The position numbers and the translations under genes were made by a program. Positions 7,345-14,169 of a stretch of DNA of 17,268 nucleotides are shown here, piece after piece. The stretch's first letter is position 1, and each line of letters starts with the position of its first letter. The notes beneath the pieces are model-generated. The model saw only the letters and a list, made by a program, of their open reading frames with translations. It searched no databases and had not been told where the DNA came from. The stretch covers positions 1 through 17,268 of the forward strand of contig DASTPP010000350.1 of NCBI GenBank assembly GCA_035762175.1, written 5' to 3'. The stretch is from DASTPP01 sp035762175. Its GTDB lineage: Bacteria; Myxococcota_A; Polyangia; Polyangiales; Polyangiaceae.

Positions 7345-7722
7345 TCACGCTCGCTCGAGGTGCACGGCGGTGCCGTAGGCGAGCACCTCGGTGGCGCCCT
7401 GCATGAACTCGGTGGCGTCGTAGCGCATGCCGATGACGGCGTGGGCGCCGAGCTCTTCGGCGTTCGCGAGCATCTGCGCGTAGGCCTCGTGCCGGGCGGC
7501 CTCGCAGACCTCGATGAACTCGCGAACGTTGCCGCCGGCGAGCGACTTGAACGCGCCGAGGACGCCCGCGCCGAAGCTCGGCGATCGCACCACGATGCCG
7601 CGAACGACGCCGAGGTAGCCCGTGATTCGAAAGCCCGCGACCTCGTTGCCCGTGGTGACGATGATGCGCGCGTTGCGCTCGACGCCGGCGCGGTACGGCG
7701 TCTCTTTTCGTTCGTTGGTCAT
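7345..7722 (-). CDS. YbjQ/UPF0145-family protein
   Basis: A 125-residue cytoplasmic protein. The family pattern is visible in GFRITGYLGVVRGIVVRS (30-47), HEAYAQMLANAEELGAHAVI (78-97), GMRYDATEF (98-106) and the ending EVLAYGTAV (112-120). The family forms small oligomeric barrels of unsettled function; some databases call it a heavy-metal-binding domain, but no metal ligands are evident here. The ATG at 7720-7722 follows a strong GGGAGGG, which fixes the start. A much longer upstream extension of the same frame is only the shadow of the facing gene. It is convergent with the lipoprotein gene and divergent from the TonB-like gene. Confidence 0.88.
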   Translation of the reverse strand: MTNERKETPYRAGVERNARIIVTTGNEVAGFRITGYLGVVRGIVVRSPSFGAGVLGAFKSLAGGNVREFIEVCEAARHEAYAQMLANAEELGAHAVIGMRYDATEFMQGATEVLAYGTAVHLERA

Positions 7723-7828
7723 GGGCCCTCCCGTGCGTGGGGCGCATGATAGCGACGGCGCCCCCCCTCGTCTGCGGCGGCTCGCCCGCGCCTTGACGCC
7801 GCGTTCGGCCCTGCCCACCAATTGCACG

Positions 7829-8785
7829 ATGGAGCGCCGCCGCCCACCCGGCCGAACGCGCGGCCCGCTCGCCGCGTCGCTCGCGCTCGCCGCCGCGGCG
7901 CACCTGGCCGCCCTCGCGTGGCTCGCGGGGCGGGCGCCGAGCGACGGGCCGGCGCCGGGCGCCCCTGTGCCACCGCCCCCCTCGTTCGAGATCTCGCTCG
8001 TCGAAGAGCCCGCCCTGCCGCCGAGCCCGCCCGACGCAGCGCCCCCGCCGAACGACGCGCCGCCCGCGCCGGCGGCGGCAGCGAGGCCACGCCAGGCCGC
8101 AGCCCCTCTCGCGGCCGAGGCGTCGCCGCCCGGCGCCCCGGCGCCCGCGGCCGAGGCGCCGCCCGCGCTGAGCGCGGCGGGGTCAGAGGCGGCCGCCCCG
8201 CGCAATTTCTCTCTGGGCTCACCGACCCCTGCCTTCGCGTGGGGCGAACGAGCCGCCCTGCCCGGGCCTCGCGCCGAGCCGGGGCCCGCGGCCGCGGCAT
8301 TGGCCGCGCTGCGCGACGCCCTGGCGCAGAGCGAGCGGGCGCGCGGGCTGACGACGAGCGGCCCGATCGTCGACGCGGCGCGCGCGGTCGCCAACGCCGC
8401 GGCGGCGCCGGCCGAGGGGTCGACGACGCTCACCGTCGACGTGGGCGCCGACGGCTCGGTCAGCAGCGTCGCCGCCGGAAATGGTGCCTGGCGGGCGACC
8501 GCCGACGCCCTGCGCTCGGCCCTCACGGGGCGCCGCCTGCGCGTGCCGTCGGGCGCGTCGGGCGTCTCCGTCGCGCTCCGGGTCGACGCGCGGGTCACAA
8601 ACGCGCCGCGGCTGTTGACGGGCGAAGAGAAGGTGAAGCCGTGCAACCAGGGCAAGGGGCGCCACCCGTGGCCGGGCTCGCCCGACACGGCGCCCGCCCC
8701 CACCGGCTGCGTCGACGCGGACGCCCTCGTGCCGTTGCGCCGGCGGTTGGTGTCCGTCACCCTCCTGCGCGAGACGCCGCGCTGA
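7829..8785 (+). CDS. TonB-like proline-rich periplasmic protein
   Basis: This 318-residue protein has TonB-like architecture: a short Arg-rich cytoplasmic N-terminus, one membrane helix (LAASLALAAAAHLAALAWL, ~15-33), a long Ala/Pro-rich linker (~38-140) and a C-terminal domain of alternating strands (STTLTVDVGADGSVSSVAAG, then ALRSALTGRRLRVPSG and VSVALRVDARV). Such domains in TonB pass energy from ExbB/ExbD to outer-membrane receptors. No exbB, exbD or receptor gene is nearby, and similarity to true TonB C-termini is distant, so an energy-transducing role is inference. I chose the ATG at 7829 because it gives a normal positive-inside signal anchor. No clear ribosome-binding site precedes it, and upstream sequence in frame is shadow of the divergent gene. 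Confidence 0.7.
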   Translation: MERRRPPGRTRGPLAASLALAAAAHLAALAWLAGRAPSDGPAPGAPVPPPPSFEISLVEEPALPPSPPDAAPPPNDAPPAPAAAARPRQAAAPLAAEASPPGAPAPAAEAPPALSAAGSEAAAPRNFSLGSPTPAFAWGERAALPGPRAEPGPAAAALAALRDALAQSERARGLTTSGPIVDAARAVANAAAAPAEGSTTLTVDVGADGSVSSVAAGNGAWRATADALRSALTGRRLRVPSGASGVSVALRVDARVTNAPRLLTGEEKVKPCNQGKGRHPWPGSPDTAPAPTGCVDADALVPLRRRLVSVTLLRETPR

Positions 8786-8816
8786 GCCGGCCGAGCGCGC
8801 CCGAGCGAGCGCCGGC

Positions 8817-8832
8817 CCGGCCGCTAGGCCGG
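8817..8832. terminator. GC hairpin between convergent genes
   Basis: A 6-bp perfect stem CCGGCC/GGCCGG with loop GCTA lies between the converging ends of the TonB-like gene (8785) and the subtilase gene (8877). It could slow transcription from both sides, but no T-tract follows in either direction. Confidence 0.25.
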
Positions 8833-8876
8833 CACCGAAGCGCGCCGCCCGAAGCCGAGCGCCCCGCCCCGTCCGC

Positions 8877-11800
8877 TCACTTGAGCACGGTGAGCGAGAC
8901 CGTGTCGGCCGCCGTGATGCCGCAGACGTCGGTGACCGTGAGCTCGAACGTCAGGACGTCGAACACGCCCCTCGGCCGGGGCGCCATGAAGGTCGGCGAG
9001 ACCGCGCTCGCGTCGCTGAAGGTCGCCTTGGCGCCGTCGAGCTGCTTCCAAGAGTAACTGACCGCGCCGACGCTCTGCGAGCCGTCGAGCGACACGATCT
9101 CGCCTTGCTTCACGACCGCGTCGCTCGCGGTGGCGTTGGCGGCCGGCAGCGGCGCGATCGGGATGGTGATCTCGGCGGTGTCCGTGAGCCCGTCGCCGTC
9201 GGTGACGGTCAACGCGAACACCAGCGTGCCCTCCGTCGGCGCACGGAACGAGGCGATCGCGGTGTCAGCGCCGCTCAGGGGCACCGGCGGACCGGATAGC
9301 TGCGTCCACTCGTAGGCGACGACGGTGCCGTCGGCGTCGCTGCTGCCCGTGCCGTTGAGCGTGACGGCGCTGCCGCCCTGCACGCACGAGGTGTCCGCCA
9401 CGATCGCCGCGGCCGGCGCCTGGAGGAACGCGCTGATCACGACGGTGTCGGTCGTGGCCGCGCCCGCGTCGTCGGTCACCTTCAGCTCAAGGGCGATGAT
9501 GCCGGGCGAGGCCGGCGCCTGGAACTGCGGAGTCGCCGTGTCGGCGCCGTCGAGCGTGAGGTCGCACGGGCCGTCGATGGTAAAGCAGGTCGTTACCGTC
9601 CACGCATAGGATACGACGGTGCCGTCCGGATCGTAGCTGGCGGTGCCGTCGAGGGTCACCGAAGCTCCCGGCGGGGCGATCCGATCTTGACCGGCGTTGG
9701 CCACCGGCTTGAGGTTGAGGAACACGTTGGCCACCACGGTGTCGGTGCTCGTGAAGCCGAACTGGTCCGTGACGGTAAGCTGGAACACGAGGCCCCCCGC
9801 GGCGGGCGGCGCGACGAACGTGGCGACCGGCGTGCCACCGTTCTCGATCTGAACCGGCGCGCCCGCGAGCTGGGTCCACTGGTAGCCGGTGATGAAGCCG
9901 TCCGGGTCGAAGCTGGCGGTGCCGTCGAGGACGGCCGGCAGGTCGGTCGGGGTGGTGAGGTCATTGCCGGCCGCCGCGACCGGGGGCCGGTTGACGGTCA
10001 CGTTGACCGAGTCGGTGGCGGTCTTGCCTTCGTCGTCGGTGACCGCAAGCTGAAAGGTCAAGGTGCCCGAGCCGGCCGGGGCGGTGAAGCTGGGCGTCGC
10101 GGTGTCCGCACCGGTCAGCGTGACCGGCGTGCCCGCGACCTGGGCCCAGGCATACGAGACGATCGTGCCGTCGGCGTCGTGGCTCGCGGTGCCGTCGAGG
10201 GTGACCGCGGCGTCGGGCAAGACGACCTGATCGGGGCCGGCCACGGCGAGGGGCGTGCCCATCGTCCAGAGAAGCGACAGGTTGTTCGAGAGGCTGGGCG
10301 CGCCGAAGCTAAACGGCTGGGCGATGCCGGACGTCACCTGTACGCCGACCGTCGCCGAGGCGCCGAAGTCCGCGAACCCGCCGCCGTCGAACTGCACGTC
10401 GGCGTAGTTGAAGCGGATGGTCGGGCTGCCCTCGAAGAAGACGACCTGGAAGGTGCTCGCGCCGCCGACCGAGATATGGGGCACGTCGCGGTACTCGATC
10501 ACGAGCTGGCGGCCGGGCGCCTGGCCCAGCACTTCGTACCGGATGGACCCGCCGGCGGCCGGGAGGAGGTCGTCCCAGAACGGCGCGATGAGCGTTTCGA
10601 AGGAGGGCGTCGGCAGGGGTACGTTGCTGAAGGAGGCGTTCGGCGCGCTGAAGCTGAGCAGCCCGTTGCTGCTGATGTGCAGCGTCGTCAGGCCCGGGCT
10701 GGCGCCGGCGAACGGGATCGGGAACGGCACCTCGATGGTCGAGGTGCAATCGTCGCACTGCAGCGGCAGCGGCGTGCCATTGATCGCCGGGAAGTCGAAC
10801 GGGACGACGGCCGCGGGGTCGTAGTTGCCCACCGCGGTGACGCTGACGCTGTCACCGTTGGGGAAGGCCAGCGTCGTCGTGCCGGGCACCGCCGGCGTGT
10901 AGGTCCCCGCGAACTGGCCGCTGCCGTCCCCGTCGACCAGCGGGACGGTGGCGCCCGTCTCGACGACGGTCACGGCGAAGGACCCCGGGCTGGGCGCCTC
11001 GCAGGTGATGCTGAGCAGCCCCAGCGGGATCGGCGTGCCGACGCCGACGGCAAGCGACGAGGTCGTCGGGGCGAACCGATTCACGAGCGTCTGGTTCGTG
11101 CAATTCAGCGAGCCGTCGGCGCGGACCCGGCGCCCGGACAGCGTGGCGCCGGCCGTGGCCGGCGAGGGCGCGCCGCCCGTCAGGATCAGGTTCTTGAGCT
11201 GCTGCGCGGTGCGGCTCGGGTTCTGCGCCTTGAGCAGACCGACGAGCCCGGTCACGTGCGGCGCCGCCATGGACGTTCCGCTGAGGACCCCGTAGCCGTC
11301 ACCGGGGAGCGTGCTGAGCACCTCCTCGCCGGGGGCGCCCACGTCGACCGTGCGCACGCCGAAGTTGCTGAAGAAGGAGCGCTGATCGAAGCGATCGAGA
11401 GAGAGCACCGAGATGATGTTGGCGTGGTCGTACCCGGACGGGTAATTCGGGAACAGGTCGGTGTCCGAGCCGTTATTGCCCGCCGCAGCGACGAACAGCA
11501 TGCCGGCCTGCTGGTGGGCGCCGATCGCGTCGGATAGCGCCTGCGAGAACGGCCCGCCGCCCCACGAGTTGTTCGTGGCGACGATGTCGACCGGGTTGTT
11601 CGGCCGGGTCTTGAGCTCGAGGAAGTAATCCATACACTGCAGGATGTCGTCGAGGTCGCCGAACCCGTTGAACGCCTTGCAGGCGACGACCTTCGCGTCC
11701 CAGTTCACGCCGGCGACGCCGACGCCGTTGTTGCCGCGGGCGGCCATCGTCCCGCTGACGTGCGTGCCGTGGCCGTCGGTGTCCATCGGGTCGCCGGACT

Positions 11801-12476
11801 CGCCGATGGCGTCGATGCCGTGAACATCGTCGACCCACCCGTTGCCGTCGTCGTCGATGCCGTTGCCGGCGATCTCGCCGGGGTTGGTGAAGATGTTGGC
11901 GGCCAGATCTTGGTGGTGGTAGTCGACGCCCGAGTCGAGCAGGCCGAGCACGACGCCGCTGCTGCCCGTGGTGATGTCCCAAGCCTCGGGCGCGTTGATG
12001 TCGGCATCGACGACGCCGAACTGGCCGTCGTTGTTCATGCCCCACAGCTGGCCGAAGCTCGGGTCGTTGGGCACCGCGTGCAGATTGTAGATGTAGTTGG
12101 GCTCGGCGTAGAGCACGCGGGGGTCGCGCCGATACGCCTCGACCGCGGCCTCGACGGTGATGCTCTGCGGCAGCCTGACGAGCTGCAGGCCCGACGGGGC
12201 GCGGTACTCGCGCACGACCCGCGCGGCGACCCCGGCGTGGACGGCCGCCGCGCTACCGCTCGCGGTGCCGCTCTTGAACCGCACGAGAACCTCGTCAGAC
12301 TTGTACGTCTGCCGCTTGGCCTTCGCGCCGTTGGGCGGCGTCGACCGCCCCGGCTCGGCCAGCGCCGCTCTGCGCTCTCCGGTGCGCTCGAGATCGGTGC
12401 ATGAAATGGCACCGAAGAGCGCGAGCGCCCCCACCCCCGCCATGATCCCGCGGCTTCCCCTGTGTTGCCTCATCAT
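8877..12476 (-). CDS. Subtilisin-like (S8) serine protease lipoprotein with nidogen-like and PKD domains
   Basis: A 1199-residue secreted protease. The signal peptide ends in AISC (C26), so a lipid anchor is likely. A fervidolysin/I9-like propeptide (~61-128: DEVLVRFKSG…PRVLYAEPNY) precedes the S8 domain (~140-435). The triad is visible: D181 in GLLDSGVDY, H236 in DGHGTHVSGT, S402 in SGTSMAAPHV, with N334 (AAGNNG) as the oxyanion residue. Residues ~580-715 resemble nidogen-like beta domains (ISSNGLLSFS, IAPFWDDLLP). Five PKD-type repeats follow (~745-1199), each with the VTLDGTASYDPDGTVVSYAW pattern; the last is divergent. The protein ends directly after the fifth (SLTVLK). ATG at 12476 follows AAAGGA. 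It is a probable surface or secreted protease for prey or polymer degradation (inference). The domain set and active site look intact. Confidence 0.93.
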   Translation of the reverse strand: MMRQHRGSRGIMAGVGALALFGAISCTDLERTGERRAALAEPGRSTPPNGAKAKRQTYKSDEVLVRFKSGTASGSAAAVHAGVAARVVREYRAPSGLQLVRLPQSITVEAAVEAYRRDPRVLYAEPNYIYNLHAVPNDPSFGQLWGMNNDGQFGVVDADINAPEAWDITTGSSGVVLGLLDSGVDYHHQDLAANIFTNPGEIAGNGIDDDGNGWVDDVHGIDAIGESGDPMDTDGHGTHVSGTMAARGNNGVGVAGVNWDAKVVACKAFNGFGDLDDILQCMDYFLELKTRPNNPVDIVATNNSWGGGPFSQALSDAIGAHQQAGMLFVAAAGNNGSDTDLFPNYPSGYDHANIISVLSLDRFDQRSFFSNFGVRTVDVGAPGEEVLSTLPGDGYGVLSGTSMAAPHVTGLVGLLKAQNPSRTAQQLKNLILTGGAPSPATAGATLSGRRVRADGSLNCTNQTLVNRFAPTTSSLAVGVGTPIPLGLLSITCEAPSPGSFAVTVVETGATVPLVDGDGSGQFAGTYTPAVPGTTTLAFPNGDSVSVTAVGNYDPAAVVPFDFPAINGTPLPLQCDDCTSTIEVPFPIPFAGASPGLTTLHISSNGLLSFSAPNASFSNVPLPTPSFETLIAPFWDDLLPAAGGSIRYEVLGQAPGRQLVIEYRDVPHISVGGASTFQVVFFEGSPTIRFNYADVQFDGGGFADFGASATVGVQVTSGIAQPFSFGAPSLSNNLSLLWTMGTPLAVAGPDQVVLPDAAVTLDGTASHDADGTIVSYAWAQVAGTPVTLTGADTATPSFTAPAGSGTLTFQLAVTDDEGKTATDSVNVTVNRPPVAAAGNDLTTPTDLPAVLDGTASFDPDGFITGYQWTQLAGAPVQIENGGTPVATFVAPPAAGGLVFQLTVTDQFGFTSTDTVVANVFLNLKPVANAGQDRIAPPGASVTLDGTASYDPDGTVVSYAWTVTTCFTIDGPCDLTLDGADTATPQFQAPASPGIIALELKVTDDAGAATTDTVVISAFLQAPAAAIVADTSCVQGGSAVTLNGTGSSDADGTVVAYEWTQLSGPPVPLSGADTAIASFRAPTEGTLVFALTVTDGDGLTDTAEITIPIAPLPAANATASDAVVKQGEIVSLDGSQSVGAVSYSWKQLDGAKATFSDASAVSPTFMAPRPRGVFDVLTFELTVTDVCGITAADTVSLTVLK

Positions 12477-12709
12477 CGAAAGTGTCCTTTGGTTGAATTG
12501 TCATGCAAGCATCTGAGCACACCACTGAGCCTCACCTGCTGAACCCGACCTACTCAGAACGACGAACACCCCCGCCCGGCAGCCAAAAATGGCCCCCGAA
12601 GCCGTTGCGCCCGGCACTCTTAGTCAAATTACTATCTAGATTTTTCTTCAGCCACACGAACCAATGATGTCTCTGACCTCGCGGTCTTTGGACGATCGAC
12701 CAGGCGAGG

Positions 12710-12746
12710 GGGCGACAAAGAAATGGTGGCCGGGCGACAAAGAAAT
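12710..12746. repeat. 15-bp direct repeat, 22-bp period
   Basis: GGGCGACAAAGAAAT occurs exactly at 12710-12724 and 12732-12746. The start-to-start distance of 22 bp is two helical turns, as for paired protein-binding sites. It lies about 230-270 bp upstream of the subtilase start. Confidence 0.5.
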
Positions 12747-12818
12747 TCGCCGGGCGCCGCGCGGGGCCGCTGCCCGTCAGCGCCGCGCGGCTTGGCCCCC
12801 GCACCACGATCGCCCGCC

Positions 12819-12855
12819 CCGCCGACCGACCCACGCCCCCCCGCCGACCGACCCA
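12819..12855. repeat. Second 15-bp direct repeat, 22-bp period
   Basis: CCGCCGACCGACCCA occurs exactly at 12819-12833 and 12841-12855, again 22 bp apart. The sequence is unrelated to the pair at 12710 and is simple in composition, so chance is possible. Confidence 0.4.
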
Positions 12856-13019
12856 TCGAACGCCGCCCCCCTGGCCGCAGACACCACCCCTACGTTCGTC
12901 TGCCGCTGCCCCCTCTCGCGCGTGATACTGCCCGACGCCGAACACCTGCGCAAGACCGTCGAGGCGTACGCAGTGCTTCGGTGCTTGGCGGCACGATTCA
13001 GCGACGGCGGAACGAAGCT

Positions 13020-13230
13020 TTTCGGCGATTTCCAGTATCTGCGGAACGCGCACGAGACCGCACCTGAAGACGACGTCGAAGCCGGCCGGCGCCGAGGCGG
13101 GCCCAGGGGTAGAAGCTGCTGGAGAGCGGGCCGCCATCGCCCCAATTCGTGAGGTCGTGGCGGCGCAGGGCGCACACAGTGGCCGGGCCCGCGACCAAGA
13201 CGAATCTACCGAGATCAACGGCGCGCCGAT
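13020..13230 (-). pseudogene. Possible C-terminal remnant of a formylglycine-generating-enzyme (FGE-sulfatase) domain
   Basis: On the minus strand one frame reads SVDSSWSRARPLCAPC… and, further on, PAGFDVVFRCGLVRVPQ. This resembles the SW…LR…GFRCAR ending of FGE-type domains, which are abundant in myxobacteria. The middle part reads better in another frame (VCALRRHDLTNWGDGGPLSS), which suggests a frameshift. No upstream part of such a gene is present. The match is short and made by eye. Confidence 0.25.
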
Positions 13231-13290
13231 CGTTGCCGCATCAGAAACTGCCTGCCGGGTAGCAGGGTACGGTCAGCCGTGGCCGGGGCA

Positions 13291-13306
13291 CGGAGTTGAC
13301 ACTCCG
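13291..13306 (+). promoter_or_regulatory. Dyad around a TTGACA box upstream of the STAS-like gene
   Basis: CGGAGT-TGAC-ACTCCG is a perfect 6-bp dyad and contains TTGACA (13296-13301), a consensus -35 sequence, 82 bp before the ATG at 13388. No good -10 box follows at 16-18 bp, so this is only a candidate operator or promoter. Confidence 0.3.
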
Positions 13307-13387
13307 TTGTCGCTTTGGCAGCCTGCCCGCGTGCTCGGGCCTCTCTTCTACTCGGGCGACCACGCCGACGCGGGGGCGTAGCGCGCG

Positions 13388-13882
13388 ATGAGGCCGGCGT
13401 CGTCGCCCGGGCTCCGGGCGCTGCACGTCGAGCCCTTCATGGCGCTCTCGACATGCGGCCCCCTCGTCATCGCGACCTGGACGGGGCCGGCGCCCCACGG
13501 CGCGGTGCAAGCCCAGCGCGCGGCCGACGAGGTGCGTCGGCTGCGCAAGGACACGCATGCGAAGCTCTTGCTTTACGTGTACCTGGTCGGCGAGACCGCG
13601 GTCTTGCCCGAGCCCGAGGCCCGAACGATCAGGGCACAGCTTCTTCAGTACTTCGACACCTGCGTGGGCATTCACGAGGGCAACAGTCTGCGTGCGAGTC
13701 TGATTCGGGGCGTGGTCACCGGCATGGCGCTGATGTCCCGGTTGGGCCGGGCCAAGATGCCCCACATCGTGTCGACCTCCGAAGAGGCCGCCCGGTACCT
13801 GGCGCCGAAGGCGGGCGACCAGCTCGACGAGGCGGCGATTCTCGCTGCGATCGAGGGGACGAAGCAGCTATCGCTGCAATGA
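13388..13882 (+). CDS. Small STAS/SpoIIAA-like hypothetical protein
   Basis: A 164-residue soluble protein. It begins with a strand (GPLVIATWTGPAP, 24-36), then a helix, a strand (AKLLLYVYLVGETAVLPEPE, 58-77), a helical region (RTIRAQLLQYFDTC), and LRASLIRGVVTGMALMSRLG (101-120) before PHIVSTSEEAARYL. This pattern matches a group of myxobacterial hypothetical proteins with a SpoIIAA/STAS-like fold, as I remember them. Their function is not known. The start could also be the ATG at 13439 (MALSTCGPLV), which would remove a weakly conserved leader. It is read in the same direction as the monooxygenase, 287 bp upstream of it, too far apart to assume one operon. Confidence 0.7.
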   Translation: MRPASSPGLRALHVEPFMALSTCGPLVIATWTGPAPHGAVQAQRAADEVRRLRKDTHAKLLLYVYLVGETAVLPEPEARTIRAQLLQYFDTCVGIHEGNSLRASLIRGVVTGMALMSRLGRAKMPHIVSTSEEAARYLAPKAGDQLDEAAILAAIEGTKQLSLQ

Positions 13883-14090
13883 GGGCAAACGCGCCCGTGG
13901 CGGCCGACCCGCGCGCGGAGGGCGGCCTGACGCTCGTCATCGGCGCGCCTCGCCGCTGCGGCACGCGCACTTCGTGCCTTGGCGCGCGACGTTACCGACG
14001 GTAACACGCGGGTGCCCGAATCGGCGTGCGCGGAACGATTGGAGAAGAGCGCCCCCCGCCTCTCTCCACTTCGAATGTATGTCACATCGG

Positions 14091-14109
14091 GGGGCTTGCG
14101 GCAAGCCCC
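14091..14109 (+). promoter_or_regulatory. Hairpin upstream of the FAD monooxygenase
   Basis: GGGGCTTG-CGG-CAAGCCCC forms a perfect 8-bp stem 60 bases before the monooxygenase ATG. Just before it lies the small dyad ATGT-ATGTC-ACAT (14075-14087). The hairpin may end the preceding transcript (no T-tract) or mark a leader or operator for the monooxygenase. Confidence 0.35.
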
Positions 14110-14169
14110 GGGGGGTGCGGCAAAGTCTTCGGCCGCAAGCGAGAAACGACCAGAGCGGGAGGATCGAAA

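Larger units (their letters stand above)
12477..13387. other. 911-bp region without a convincing gene
   Basis: Reading frames on both strands are low-complexity Arg/Pro/Ala shadows. It contains an AT-richer patch (about 12619-12653, with TCTAGA), two pairs of direct repeats with 22-bp spacing, a possible enzyme remnant on the minus strand, and a TTGACA within a dyad near 13296. The subtilase promoter must lie in the first part, but I cannot place it. Confidence 0.5.

Noticed and set aside
5241..7406. Long plus-strand frame overlapping the Cys-rich lipoprotein
   Set aside because: It is Arg-rich shadow; the lipoprotein frame has a signal peptide, lipobox and Cys repeats.
7738..8760. N-terminal extension of the YbjQ-like frame (471 residues in total)
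   Set aside because: It is antisense to the TonB-like gene; a strong ribosome-binding site marks the start at 7722.
9687..11537. 616-residue plus-strand frame inside the subtilase gene
   Set aside because: It is antisense to an intact S8/PKD protein and shows only Arg/Gly/Ala shadow composition.
12550..13218. Minus-strand 222-residue frame upstream of the subtilase
   Set aside because: It is low-complexity through most of its length; only a short possible FGE-like patch was kept, as a remnant.
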